A stretch of 64,000 nucleotides of DNA from Formicincola oecophyllae (GTDB taxonomy: Bacteria > Pseudomonadota > Alphaproteobacteria > Acetobacterales > Acetobacteraceae): contig NZ_CP038231.1 in assembly GCF_006542395.2 (NCBI RefSeq), forward strand, positions 310,001 through 374,000, in the 5' to 3' direction. How positions within the stretch are numbered: the first letter of the stretch is position 1; every line of letters begins with the position of its first letter. The notes under the pieces were generated by a model that ran no database searches, was not told where the DNA came from, and saw only the letters and a program-made list of their open reading frames with translations. Shown one piece after another: positions 8,789 through 17,837 of this stretch. The position numbers were made by a program, and so were the translations under genes.

Positions 8789-10897
8789 GTGCCTTCAAAA
8801 ACATCCCAGCCTGCAACGCCATTGGCGCCAGGGGCGCGCCAAGACGCCGCCCAAACCACCTCCAGCCACAGCGCCCAGGGCCAACCCCTTGTGGCGCCAG
8901 CCGTCACACTGGGGGGAGCTAAAGCCACCCCAGCCGTGCCCGGGCTGCGCGCGCCAACGCGTGGGCGCTACAACCTGCTAGACCGTGTCGCCCTGCCAGC
9001 TGACCTGAAGAACTTCTCCATTGACCAGCTGCAGACACTGGCTGACGAGCTGCGCTCTGAGACGGTGGATGCCGTTTCAAGCACGGGTGGGCATCTTGGC
9101 GCCTCCCTTGGGGTCATTGAATTGACTGTGGCGCTCCATGCGGTTTTCGACACCCCCCAGGACAGGCTCATTTGGGATGTTAGCCATCAGGCCTACCCTC
9201 ACAAAATCTTGACAGGGCGGCGCGACGGCATCCGCACTTTGCGCCAGCCTGGCGGCTTGTCCGGCTTTACCCAGCGCGCTGAAAGCCCCTACGACCCCTT
9301 TGGGGCGGGCCATTCATCCACCTCCATATCAGCTGGGCTGGGTATGGCTGTAGCTAACAAGCTGCGCACTAAGCAGGACAGGCACGAGCCAGCGCGCAAT
9401 GTGGTGGCTGTTATCGGGGATGGTTCCATCTCCGCTGGCATGGCTTATGAGGCCCTCAACAACGCAGGTGGCCTTAAAGAGGGGGCGGAACGCCTCATCG
9501 TCATCCTCAACGATAATGAGATGTCCATCGCCCCCCCTGTCGGGGCGATGTCGAACTACCTTTCGCGCCTCATGTCATCACGCCGCTTCATGACGCTGCG
9601 TGACCTGGCTGGCAACCTGGCCAGCAAGCTCCCCTCCCAATTGCACCGCACCGCCAAGAAGGCTGAGGAATACGCACGCGGCATGCTAACGGGTGGGACG
9701 TTTTTTGAGGAGATGGGCTTTTACTACATCGGGCCCGTTGACGGCCACGACCTCAACCAGCTTGTGCCCATCCTGCGCAACCTCAAAACCCAGGACGAGC
9801 GCGGCCCTGTGCTGCTACACGTGGTCACGCGCAAAGGCCATGGCTATGACCCAGCCGAACGCGCGGCAGATAAGTACCATGCCGTGGCCAAGTTCGACAT
9901 CGCCACGGGCATTCAAAAGAAAACTGTCTCCCCAGTACCCACCTACACAGACGTGTTCGCTCGCGAGCTGGAGCGTCTGGCCCAGGAGGACCCGTGCGTT
10001 GTGGCTGTGACGGCGGCCATGCCCAAAAGCACTGGCCTGCAGCCCATGGCGGACCGCTTCCCTGACAGGGTGTTTGATGTCGGCATTGCTGAACAACATG
10101 CGGTGACCTTCTCTGCTGGCATGGCGTGTGAAGGCATGAAACCCTTCTGCGCCATCTACTCCACCTTCCTGCAGCGCGCCTTTGACCAGGTCATGCACGA
10201 TGTGGCGCTTCAAAACCTGCCTGTGCGCTTCATGGTGGATCGAGCGGGCATGGTGGGTGCTGACGGCGCCACCCATGCTGGTTCTTTTGATCTCAACTAC
10301 CTCTGCTGCTTGCCCAACATGACGGTCATGGCCCCTGCCGATGAAGCAGAGCTGGCCCACATGGTGGCCACCGCCTACGCTCATGACAGCGGCCCCACAG
10401 CCGTTCGCTACCCACGGGGCGCTGGGGTGGGCACGCCCCTGCCAGCCAAGGGGGAAGTGCTTGAAATTGGCCGTGGCCGGATTGTACACACCCCCCAAAA
10501 ACCCCAGGGCAAGCAGCGTGTGGCGCTGCTTTCGCTCGGCACGCGCTTAGCCGAGGCTCTCAAAGCTGCTGAGCTTCTGGAGGCAGAAGGGGTGGCCGTC
10601 ACCGTGGCTGACGCCCGCTTCGCCAAACCCATAGACCAGGCTCTGATCGACCGCCTGGCCTCGGAGAACGACGTCCTCATCACCTTGGAGGAAGGGGCCG
10701 CTGGCGGCTTCAGCAGCCAAGTCCTGCAGCGCCTGGCCAGCACTGGTGGGCTGGACCAGGTTCGCTTCCGTCCCATGAACCTTCCAGATGCCTGGATTGA
10801 ACACAACACTCCAGCCGCCCAATATGAACAAGCTGGCCTAACAGCCCCCCACATTGCGCAGACAGCCCGCAAGGCCCTTGGTGGCGGCAAGGCCTGA
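8789..10897 (+). CDS. dxs: 1-deoxy-D-xylulose-5-phosphate synthase
   Basis: A 702-residue TPP-dependent enzyme making DXP from pyruvate and glyceraldehyde 3-phosphate, the entry step of the MEP isoprenoid pathway and a precursor for thiamine and, where present, PLP. Motifs seen: GGHLGASLG, the TPP/Mg2+ motif [18 protein letters not shown], and the transketolase pyrimidine-domain stretch [16 protein letters not shown]. The start is a GTG three bases after ispA. It gives a roughly 60-residue low-complexity extension before the conserved YNLLDRV segment; Escherichia coli Dxs is about 620 residues. tlyA follows five bases after the stop. Confidence 0.96.
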   Translation: MPSKTSQPATPLAPGARQDAAQTTSSHSAQGQPLVAPAVTLGGAKATPAVPGLRAPTRGRYNLLDRVALPADLKNFSIDQLQTLADELRSETVDAVSSTGGHLGASLGVIELTVALHAVFDTPQDRLIWDVSHQAYPHKILTGRRDGIRTLRQPGGLSGFTQRAESPYDPFGAGHSSTSISAGLGMAVANKLRTKQDRHEPARNVVAVIGDGSISAGMAYEALNNAGGLKEGAERLIVILNDNEMSIAPPVGAMSNYLSRLMSSRRFMTLRDLAGNLASKLPSQLHRTAKKAEEYARGMLTGGTFFEEMGFYYIGPVDGHDLNQLVPILRNLKTQDERGPVLLHVVTRKGHGYDPAERAADKYHAVAKFDIATGIQKKTVSPVPTYTDVFARELERLAQEDPCVVAVTAAMPKSTGLQPMADRFPDRVFDVGIAEQHAVTFSAGMACEGMKPFCAIYSTFLQRAFDQVMHDVALQNLPVRFMVDRAGMVGADGATHAGSFDLNYLCCLPNMTVMAPADEAELAHMVATAYAHDSGPTAVRYPRGAGVGTPLPAKGEVLEIGRGRIVHTPQKPQGKQRVALLSLGTRLAEALKAAELLEAEGVAVTVADARFAKPIDQALIDRLASENDVLITLEEGAAGGFSSQVLQRLASTGGLDQVRFRPMNLPDAWIEHNTPAAQYEQAGLTAPHIAQTARKALGGGKA

Positions 10898-10902
10898 ACA
10901 AC

Positions 10903-11706
10903 ATGGCCAAGGCACCGCGCAAACGCGCTGACATCCTGTTGCTTGAACGTGGCCTGGTGGAAAGCCGCGCCAAGGCGCAAGCCCTCATCATGGCTGGGCA
11001 TGTCTATGCAGGCGCCCATGAAGAGCGCAAGCTTTCCAAAGCCGGCGAACCCTTGGCAGAGGACACCCCCCTGAGCGTTAAGGGGCAGGAACATCCCTGG
11101 GTGTCGCGCGGAGGGATGAAGCTGGCCCACGGCATGGCCCATTTCGGCCTTTCGGCAGAAGGCAGGACCGCCCTCGACATTGGTGCTTCCACAGGGGGCT
11201 TCACGGATGTCCTGCTGCATGCAGGGGCGCGCCATGTCCTGGCTGTGGATGTGGGACATGGCCAGCTGGCTTGGAAAATCCGCGCCGACCCCCGCGTGAC
11301 CGTGCGCGAAAAGCTCAATGCCCGCAACCTCACCTTAGCCGATTTGGGGCCTGAAGCCCTTTTGCCCAACGGCCAGTCAGGGGTGGACATTGCTGTGTGC
11401 GATGCCAGCTTCATCAGCCTCAAGACCGTTTTCACCCCCGCCTTAAATTTGGTGCGACCAGGGGGCTGGGCCATTGGCCTCATCAAGCCTCAATTTGAGG
11501 CTGGCCGCGCTGATATAGGCGCTAAGGGTGTTGTGCGCGACCCTGCCGTCCACCAGCGCGTCTGCGATGAGGCCTGCCAATGGCTGGCTGAGCTTGATGG
11601 GTGGACAGTGCTGGGGGTGGAGGCTAGCCCCATCACTGGGCCAGAGGGCAACAGGGAGTTCCTGCTAGCTGGCCGCAAAAACGCCGCACCCCAAGCCCCG
11701 CTTTGA
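10903..11706 (+). CDS. tlyA: TlyA-family rRNA 2'-O-methyltransferase
   Basis: A 267-residue protein with an N-terminal S4 RNA-binding domain (residues 8-70: RADILLLERGLVESRAKAQ) and a C-terminal FtsJ-like Rossmann methyltransferase domain with the SAM motif LDIGASTGGFTDVLL at 91-105. TlyA methylates ribose of 16S and/or 23S rRNA in mycobacteria and is often labelled hemolysin in older annotations; there is no haemolytic feature here. It follows dxs by 5 bases, the same order seen in many alphaproteobacteria. Confidence 0.93.
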   Translation: MAKAPRKRADILLLERGLVESRAKAQALIMAGHVYAGAHEERKLSKAGEPLAEDTPLSVKGQEHPWVSRGGMKLAHGMAHFGLSAEGRTALDIGASTGGFTDVLLHAGARHVLAVDVGHGQLAWKIRADPRVTVREKLNARNLTLADLGPEALLPNGQSGVDIAVCDASFISLKTVFTPALNLVRPGGWAIGLIKPQFEAGRADIGAKGVVRDPAVHQRVCDEACQWLAELDGWTVLGVEASPITGPEGNREFLLAGRKNAAPQAPL

Positions 11707-11751
11707 CGGCATGACCAACACCCAAGCCCAACTGGATTGCGCGACAAAGCC

Positions 11752-13029
11752 ATGACGAACAACAAGCCTTTTCTCTCCGCTCAACCTCTCTCTGCTGACC
11801 TGGCCCAGCAAGAAGAACAGGCGCGTGCCCGCATTGAGGCCAAGTCAGCACCCTTCGCACCCCCCCAACCCGTGACAGACGATGGGCGGCGTGAACTGGT
11901 CGGCATGTCACGTGCCGAAATGACCCAGGCACTGGAAGACATTGGGGAGAAGCCCTTCCGCGCCAAGCAGCTGTGGCACTGGATCTACAACCAGGGCGTG
12001 CGCGACTTCAGCGCCATGTCCACGCTTTCCAAACCCCTGCAGCAGAAGCTGGATGATTACTTCACTGTGGGCCGGCCAGGCGTTGTGGACGAGCAGACCT
12101 CAAAGGACGGCACGCGCAAATTCCTGTTCCGCTTCCAAGATGGTCAGGAAGCAGAAACCGTCTACATTCCTGACCAACGCGAGGACAGGGGGTGCGTCTG
12201 CATTTCAAGCCAAGTGGGCTGCACGCTTTCATGCGCTTTCTGCCACACTGGCACCCAGAAACTTGTACGTAATTTGGGGGCGGCTGAAATCATTGGGCAG
12301 TTCATGGCTGCGCGCGACAGCTACCATGAATGGCCCAGCCCCCGTGGCGAAACCCCACGCCTGCTCTCCACCATTGTGCTGATGGGCATGGGGGAACCGC
12401 TTTACAACTATCCTAATGTGGCCAAGGCCATGAAAATCGCCATGGATGGCGAAGGGATTGCCCTGTCACGCCGGCGCATCACTCTTTCCACCTCAGGCCT
12501 GGTGCCCATGATGGAACGCTGCGGTGATGAGCTTGGCGTCAACTTGGCCATTTCCCTCCATGCTGTCACAGATGAGCTGCGCGACCGCCTCGTGCCCATT
12601 AACAAGCAATACCCCATTAAAGCCCTTCTGGATGCCTGCAGGCGCTACCCGGCGGCTTCCAACTCACGCCGCATCACGTTTGAGTATGTGATGCTGCGCG
12701 GCGTCAATGATTCAGATGCTGACGCTCGTGAGCTTGTACGGCTGCTCAAAGGGCTGCCAGCGAAGGTCAACCTCATCCCCTTCAACCCTTGGCCTGGCTC
12801 TGATTTCCAGCCCTCCACGCGCGAACGCGTCAACAGCTTCGCCCAGATCGTGATGAACGCTGGCTACTCCTCCCCTGTGCGCCAGCCGCGCGGGCGCGAC
12901 ATCCTGGCAGCTTGCGGGCAGCTCAAAACCGCTTCAGAACGCAGGCGCGCCTCTGAAAAAGCCTCCGACCCTTCAGGGGGCAACAGCATTCCAGTGGTGG
13001 AAAACGCCCCTTCGGCGGGGAACTGGTGA
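11752..13029 (+). CDS. rlmN: dual-specificity 23S rRNA A2503 / tRNA A37 C2-methyltransferase RlmN
   Basis: A 425-residue radical SAM enzyme. The cluster motif CTLSCAFC places cysteines near residues 157, 161 and 164. The N-terminal segment [11 protein letters not shown] is the RNA-binding start of the family. The C-terminal ILAACGQL holds the cysteine that becomes transiently methylated, and the partner cysteine is in GCVCISSQ. It methylates C2 of A2503 in 23S rRNA and A37 of some tRNAs. ATG 11752 is preferred over a TTG five codons upstream. A 40-residue polar tail follows the catalytic domain. The stop overlaps the start of the next gene (TGATG). Confidence 0.95.
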   Translation: MTNNKPFLSAQPLSADLAQQEEQARARIEAKSAPFAPPQPVTDDGRRELVGMSRAEMTQALEDIGEKPFRAKQLWHWIYNQGVRDFSAMSTLSKPLQQKLDDYFTVGRPGVVDEQTSKDGTRKFLFRFQDGQEAETVYIPDQREDRGCVCISSQVGCTLSCAFCHTGTQKLVRNLGAAEIIGQFMAARDSYHEWPSPRGETPRLLSTIVLMGMGEPLYNYPNVAKAMKIAMDGEGIALSRRRITLSTSGLVPMMERCGDELGVNLAISLHAVTDELRDRLVPINKQYPIKALLDACRRYPAASNSRRITFEYVMLRGVNDSDADARELVRLLKGLPAKVNLIPFNPWPGSDFQPSTRERVNSFAQIVMNAGYSSPVRQPRGRDILAACGQLKTASERRRASEKASDPSGGNSIPVVENAPSAGNW

Positions 13030-13514
13030 TGGCTGGCTGGGGCTGGAGCGAACCCCTCCTGGGGCATGTGCCTTTCCTGCTGCCAGAGGTGGCGCGCAAG
13101 GTTGGCGGCGGGTTGGTCAAGTGCCAGCCAGGCTATGAATGGGGGCAACCTGGCAGGCGTGAGAGCACCTTGGGCCACTATTTCCTGGTGGTGCGGGAGG
13201 AGCCAACCGCAGCTGGGGTTCTGGGGTTTTTCCTCAACTCTGAACAAGTTGTGAAGAACTACGCCCACGATAGCAACCGCATCACGCTCGACAGTGCCTT
13301 GAAAACCGGCCATCCCTCCTGGGTGGATGTGACAAGTTCCCTCCACAAGTGGAACCTTTACTTCCTGCCGCGCGCAGCCATTGTCGCAGCAGCGCAGCGC
13401 GACCTGAGCACGCCACAGGCCCGCAACCTTTATGCAGCCCAGCATCCTGAAGCGCTTGCGGAACTGGCCAATTTGGTGGAGGCCAACACCCAGCCATGGC
13501 GCCCTTGGTCATGA
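13029..13514 (+). CDS. unknown 161-residue protein translationally coupled to rlmN
   Basis: I do not recognise this family. The ATG shares one base with the rlmN stop (TGATG), a strong sign of real coupled translation. Visible features are an N-terminal GHVPFLLPEVA, a beta-rich middle (GHYFLVV, GVLGFFLNSE, RITLDSA), an aromatic stretch around SLHKWNLYFLP, and a helical C-terminal third. Two cautions: a small beta-barrel fold like PemK/MazF is conceivable from the strand pattern, but no diagnostic residues are present and no antitoxin gene is adjacent. Composition matches its neighbours, so there is no sign of recent transfer. Confidence 0.72.
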   Translation: MAGWGWSEPLLGHVPFLLPEVARKVGGGLVKCQPGYEWGQPGRRESTLGHYFLVVREEPTAAGVLGFFLNSEQVVKNYAHDSNRITLDSALKTGHPSWVDVTSSLHKWNLYFLPRAAIVAAAQRDLSTPQARNLYAAQHPEALAELANLVEANTQPWRPWS

Positions 13515-13588
13515 TGGTGCTTGGTGAGGGGTGGCAGCTTTGAGCTGGGAATGGTAAAAACCCCCTTTGTTCATGTGGAAGGCTGCGA

Positions 13589-14881
13589 ATGGCGGCCATC
13601 CCTGGCAGAGGAAAAGCAGCGTTCACCATGAGCCACGCAGGCCACGCCCACGGGATGGGCAAAAATCCCAAAAAAGTCGTCCTTGCTTACTCAGGCGGGC
13701 TGGACACCTCCGTGATCCTGCGATGGCTTCAGGAACGCTACGGATGTGAAGTCGTGACCTTCACCGCTGACCTTGGCCAGGGGGAGGAGCTGGGGCCAGC
13801 CCGCGCCAAGGCTGAGGCCATGGGCGTGCGGGAGATCTTTGTCGAGGACCTGCGGGAGAAGTTCGTCAAGGACTTTGTGTTCCCCATGTTCCGCGCTAAT
13901 GCCCTTTACGAAGGGCAGTACCTGCTGGGCACCTCCATTGCCCGCCCCCTCATCTCCCAACGCCAAATCGAAATCGCCGAAGCTGTCGGCGCAGATGCCG
14001 TCGCCCATGGCGCGACTGGTAAAGGCAATGACCAGGTGCGCTTTGAACTGGCCTATTACGCCCTCAAGCCAGATATCCGTGTCATCGCTCCTTGGCGCGA
14101 ATGGGAGTTGACCTCCCGCACCAAGCTTCTTGAATTCGCTGAGCGCCACCAGATCCCCATCACCCGTGACAAGCGTGGCGAAGCCCCCTTCTCTGTGGAT
14201 GCCAACCTGCTGCATTCTTCCTCTGAGGGCAAAATCCTTGAGGACCCAGCCCATGGTCCTGACGAGATCGTGTTCCAGCGCACCCTTTCGCCAGAGGCCG
14301 CGCCAGACGTGGCCACGGAAATCACCATTGATTTCCGCCACGGCGATCCTGTGGCCATCAATGGCGAGGCTCTCTCCCCCGCTGCTTTGCTGACCAAGCT
14401 CAACGCGCTGGGTCGTGCCAACGGCATTGGGCGCCTGGACATGGTGGAAAACCGCTTTGTGGGCATGAAGTCACGCGGCATCTATGAAACGCCAGGTGGA
14501 ACCATCTTGCTGGCCGCCCACCGCGCTATAGAGACAATCACCCTCGACCGTGAGGCGGCCCACCTCAAGGACAGCATCATGCCGCGCTATGCTGAGGTGA
14601 TCTACAACGGGCTTTGGTTCTCCCCAGAGCGCCACATGATGCAGGCCTTGATTGACGCTAGCCAGCACTCCGTCAATGGCCGTGTGCGCTTGAAGCTCTA
14701 CAAGGGCAATGTGATCTGCATTGGCCGCGAAAGCCCAGACAGCCTTTATGATTCACGCGTTGTGACGTTTGAGGAGGATGGTGGCGCCTATGACCACAAG
14801 GATGCCCAAGGCTTCATCCGCCTCAATGCGCTGCGCCTGCGCCTTGGCGCCATGAAAGGGCGGCGTGGCGGCGCCCTCTAA
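13589..14881 (+). CDS. argG: argininosuccinate synthase
   Basis: ATP-dependent ligase joining citrulline and aspartate in arginine synthesis. The P-loop-like ATP motif [15 protein letters not shown] is intact, followed by [25 protein letters not shown] and the substrate-binding [13 protein letters not shown]. From the ATG at 13589 (GAAGG six bases upstream) the protein is 430 residues; an in-frame ATG at 13628 would give 417, nearer the usual 400-410, so the start is not settled. It stands alone with non-coding sequence on both sides (about 75 and 214 bases). carA at the right edge supplies the same pathway. Confidence 0.96.
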   Translation: MAAIPGRGKAAFTMSHAGHAHGMGKNPKKVVLAYSGGLDTSVILRWLQERYGCEVVTFTADLGQGEELGPARAKAEAMGVREIFVEDLREKFVKDFVFPMFRANALYEGQYLLGTSIARPLISQRQIEIAEAVGADAVAHGATGKGNDQVRFELAYYALKPDIRVIAPWREWELTSRTKLLEFAERHQIPITRDKRGEAPFSVDANLLHSSSEGKILEDPAHGPDEIVFQRTLSPEAAPDVATEITIDFRHGDPVAINGEALSPAALLTKLNALGRANGIGRLDMVENRFVGMKSRGIYETPGGTILLAAHRAIETITLDREAAHLKDSIMPRYAEVIYNGLWFSPERHMMQALIDASQHSVNGRVRLKLYKGNVICIGRESPDSLYDSRVVTFEEDGGAYDHKDAQGFIRLNALRLRLGAMKGRRGGAL

Positions 14882-15095
14882 GCAATCTGGGCTACCATAA
14901 TAAAGGATGGTGGGCCGTTCCACAGGCCTGGAAACGCTGTTTCTTGGGTTTGGCCGTTCGCCTTTGGGCCTGCTGGAGCGTATGGTCTGGCCAAGCTTTT
15001 CATCCTGCTGGCTGAGGCTAGACCCCAGCCCCGTGCCTGGGTGTGCACAGGAGGCTTGCAGGGAAGCCACTGCATGATTCAAGGAGTGAACCATC

Positions 15096-15608
15096 ATGAA
15101 CCGTTTTGCACGAATGGGGCGCCTGCTGGCGCCTGTCGCCCTTTGCGCCTCCATGGGGCTTGGCCTGGTGGCCTGTGGCGGTGGTGACGACCAGCCCGAA
15201 CAGACGCCAGCCCAGTTCATGGCCTCTGTCGCCAAGCAGCCAGGTGTCCATGTCCTCAAGGATGGTTTGGCTTACAAAGTCATTAAGTCAGGCCCCAAGG
15301 ACGCCCCAAGCCCCCGCAAGGGCTCCATGATGATGATCATCTACGAAGGGCGCCTGCCTGACGGTGCCATTTTCGACAGCTCTGAAATGCATACAGGCGC
15401 CGCCTACATGGAAATGCCCCTTGATGGCGTGATTGAAGGCTGGATGCAGGCGCTGCCCATGATGCATGTCGGCGACATCTGGGAGCTTTATGTGCCCCCC
15501 AAGCTAGGCTATGGCGACCGCGCCCTGGGCGTGATCCCACCCAACAGCCCGCTGATCTTCAAGATTCAGCTCCTGGGTGTGGATGACGGCAACAACCAGC
15601 AACAGTGA
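15096..15608 (+). CDS. FKBP-type peptidyl-prolyl cis-trans isomerase, predicted lipoprotein
   Basis: A 170-residue protein with a lipoprotein signal (basic start, hydrophobic core, GLVACG with Cys27) followed by an FKBP domain at about 55-162: YEGRLPDGAIFDSS, then IEGWMQALPMMHVGDIWELYVPPKLGYGDRAL in overlapping pieces and IPPNSPLIFKIQLLGV. These are the core strands and the tyrosine/phenylalanine pocket of FKBP. It is probably anchored in the envelope and helps fold exported proteins, next to SurA elsewhere in the window. AAGGAG lies about 10 bases before the ATG. Specific FkpA/Mip-type naming is not possible because the N-terminal dimerisation helices are absent. Confidence 0.88.
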   Translation: MNRFARMGRLLAPVALCASMGLGLVACGGGDDQPEQTPAQFMASVAKQPGVHVLKDGLAYKVIKSGPKDAPSPRKGSMMMIIYEGRLPDGAIFDSSEMHTGAAYMEMPLDGVIEGWMQALPMMHVGDIWELYVPPKLGYGDRALGVIPPNSPLIFKIQLLGVDDGNNQQQ

Positions 15609-15683
15609 CCCTTGGCGTGGCAGGGGGCTTTCCAGCCCAGCTGCCATGCCGGTTTTTCCCACTCCCACGAACAAGGCCCCACC

Positions 15684-16682
15684 ATGACAGAGCCAGCGCG
15701 CGTTTTCTCAGGCATCCAGCCCACAGGCATTCCCCATTTGGGCAATTGGCTTGGCGCGCTGCGCAACTGGGGCGCCCTTCAGGCCAGCCATGAATGCCTG
15801 TTCTGCCTGGTGGACATGCACGCCATCACCATGCCATGGACACCGGCCGCACTGCGCCGCAACACGTTGGAAAGCGCTGCCTGCCTGCTGGCCAGCGGCA
15901 TTGAGCCAGGGCGCCTTTATGTGCAGTCCGCCGTGAGCGCCCATGCGCGCATGGGGTGGCTTTTTGACTGCGTTGTGCGCCTGGGCTGGCTCAACCGGAT
16001 GACGCAGTTCAAGGACAAAGCTGGCAAAAACCGCGAGAACCATTCGGCGGGGCTTTACATCTACCCAGCCTTGATGGCTGCTGACATCCTGGCGACAGGC
16101 GCCACTCTGGTGCCAGTGGGGGACGACCAGCGCCAACATATTGAACTGACCAACGACATAGCCCAGAAGTTCAACCATGACATGGGGGTAGAGTTCTTCA
16201 AACCAGTGGAGGCCCTCATCCCCCCCCAGGCAGCACGCGTGATGAGTTTGCGTGACGGGGGCAAGAAAATGTCAAAATCCGATCCTTCAGCGCAAAGCCG
16301 CATCCTGCTAACAGACAGCGCTGATGAAATCGCGCAGAAAATCCGCCGCGCCAAAACTGACCCAGAGCCCCTCCCCGCTGAGCCAGCCGGACTGGCTGAC
16401 CGGCCAGAGGCGCGCAACCTGGTGGGGATTTACGCTGCTGTTGCTGACAGTACGCCAGACAACGTGCTGGCGGCGTTCGCTGGCAAGGGATTTGGTGATT
16501 TCAAAAAGGCCTTGGCTGATCTCTTGGTGGCGAAGCTAGCCCCCATCAGCGCTGAAACCAGCCGCCTGCTGCAGGATGAGGGGCACGTGCGCGCCGTATT
16601 GCGCCAAGGCGCTGAACAAGCGCGCACCATCACCGACCCCATAACGGACCGTGCTGAGGGACTGGTGGGTTTCCTGCGCTGA
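15684..16682 (+). CDS. trpS: tryptophan--tRNA ligase
   Basis: A 332-residue class I aminoacyl-tRNA synthetase. FSGIQPTGIPHLGNWLGAL at the N terminus holds the HIGH-like motif (HLGN) and KKMSKSDPSAQ the KMSKS loop. MTQFKDKAG is also typical of TrpRS. The ATG at 15684 matches the family start; an in-frame ATG at 15612 would add 24 unrelated residues. It ends 24 bases from the convergent mcrC gene. No leader peptide or T-box is visible upstream. Confidence 0.97.
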   Translation: MTEPARVFSGIQPTGIPHLGNWLGALRNWGALQASHECLFCLVDMHAITMPWTPAALRRNTLESAACLLASGIEPGRLYVQSAVSAHARMGWLFDCVVRLGWLNRMTQFKDKAGKNRENHSAGLYIYPALMAADILATGATLVPVGDDQRQHIELTNDIAQKFNHDMGVEFFKPVEALIPPQAARVMSLRDGGKKMSKSDPSAQSRILLTDSADEIAQKIRRAKTDPEPLPAEPAGLADRPEARNLVGIYAAVADSTPDNVLAAFAGKGFGDFKKALADLLVAKLAPISAETSRLLQDEGHVRAVLRQGAEQARTITDPITDRAEGLVGFLR

Positions 16683-16706
16683 GGTCAGGTACCCCGCCGC
16701 ACCACT

Positions 16707-17837
16707 TCAAGCATTTTCCAGCCAGTCAGCTACGAAAGCGTCCAGGGAACACGTGACGGCCCCCCAAGGCGCGTCCAAGTTTACGGTGTTGACGTGAAGC
16801 TTACCCCCTTCAGGGTAACTGTAGCGCAGTCTCAGGGAAGGGTGATTTGAGGGTTGGGCGTAAAGCAGCGCTGTGGAGACGTCCCCAGCTTTGGTGGGGT
16901 GTTTCTGCAGCCATTGCTGGCGGTAGGCGTTGACCTGGTAAAGATGGGCGCTGCGCAGTTTAGCAACACCGTGATAATAGGTGGCGATGCGCGTATAGAA
17001 CTTGGCGTCCACAATCAGCACGCGCCCTGTGCGGTGATCAGCCAGCACCATGTCCGTCTGCATGCGTGGCAGCCATTGGGTGGCTTCAGGGGTGCCTTGC
17101 AAGCTCCAGGGGATGTGGCGGGCGCGGACTTCTAACGCGCTTCCATGGTGGCGTTTGAAATAAGCCAGCAGGAATTTCTCATAGACATCGTGCAGGCGCC
17201 CCTTCTCCAAAGCCAGGAAAAGGCGTGTGCCACCGTGCCCACTGGGCACCAGGCCCATGGCCATGATGAACGCCACCTCAAACGCCAAGCGTTCCAGCCC
17301 ATCCTGGGGTTTTTGATGGGGTGGCAAAGCTGCGAAAGCATGCCCCAAATTGGTGATGTTGCGTTGCCCCCCCTCCAGGCCTTGCGCCAGCATGGTGCGC
17401 CACAAAGGAGTTGCTGCCTGCGCAGCCGCCAGACCGTGAAGCCTTGGCATGGTGGCCACCTGTTCCAGCATGGCGCCAAGCAGCTGCTGTGCGGGACTGT
17501 TGCTGACCAAAGCGTCAAAACGGCTGGGCACGGAACGGCCCTTGTCAGGTTGGCGTGCGTAAGCGGCCACATCCAATGTGCCACGCACCATGGCGCCAAT
17601 TTGTTTGTGGCGCTGGTAACGGGGCGCCAAACCCTTTTGCAGAAGGCGTTTCATGACAGCCACAAAAAAGGCTGCCAACACTTCCTCCCCTCTTTGGGCG
17701 TTTTCCTCAGCCCCTTGAAGGGCAAGGCCAAGCCTCTGGAGCAAATTGCCATCCTGAAGTTGGTACAGAAGCATCATGACCAGGTTGCGCACAGGCACGC
17801 TGACTTGCTCCTGACCAGGGGGGATGGTGGCAGTCAT
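16707..17837 (-). CDS. mcrC: McrC-family nuclease subunit of a 5-methylcytosine-type restriction system
   Basis: A 376-residue McrC homologue. The N-terminal part starts VSVPVRNLVMMLLYQLQ, typical of the family, and the C-terminal PD-(D/E)xK nuclease core shows an early Glu (YEKFL), then MQTDMVL (Asp262) and LIVDAKFY (Asp277, Lys279) with the following YQVNAYRQQ. In McrBC, McrC stimulates the McrB GTPase and cuts DNA. The ATG lies within ATGA with the mcrB stop (17834-17837), so the two are translated as a pair; an upstream start within mcrB is discarded. It is convergent with trpS. All nuclease residues seen are intact, so the system is probably functional. Confidence 0.9.
   Translation of the reverse strand: MTATIPPGQEQVSVPVRNLVMMLLYQLQDGNLLQRLGLALQGAEENAQRGEEVLAAFFVAVMKRLLQKGLAPRYQRHKQIGAMVRGTLDVAAYARQPDKGRSVPSRFDALVSNSPAQQLLGAMLEQVATMPRLHGLAAAQAATPLWRTMLAQGLEGGQRNITNLGHAFAALPPHQKPQDGLERLAFEVAFIMAMGLVPSGHGGTRLFLALEKGRLHDVYEKFLLAYFKRHHGSALEVRARHIPWSLQGTPEATQWLPRMQTDMVLADHRTGRVLIVDAKFYTRIATYYHGVAKLRSAHLYQVNAYRQQWLQKHPTKAGDVSTALLYAQPSNHPSLRLRYSYPEGGKLHVNTVNLDAPWGAVTCSLDAFVADWLENA

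Noticed and set aside
10903-11706. TlyA as a haemolysin
   Set aside because: The sequence is an S4 plus FtsJ-like methyltransferase; the haemolysin label is historical.
13029-13514. A toxin-antitoxin module at the rlmN-linked unknown gene
   Set aside because: Only a vague strand pattern suggests a MazF/PemK-like fold, no diagnostic residues are visible, and no small antitoxin gene is adjacent.
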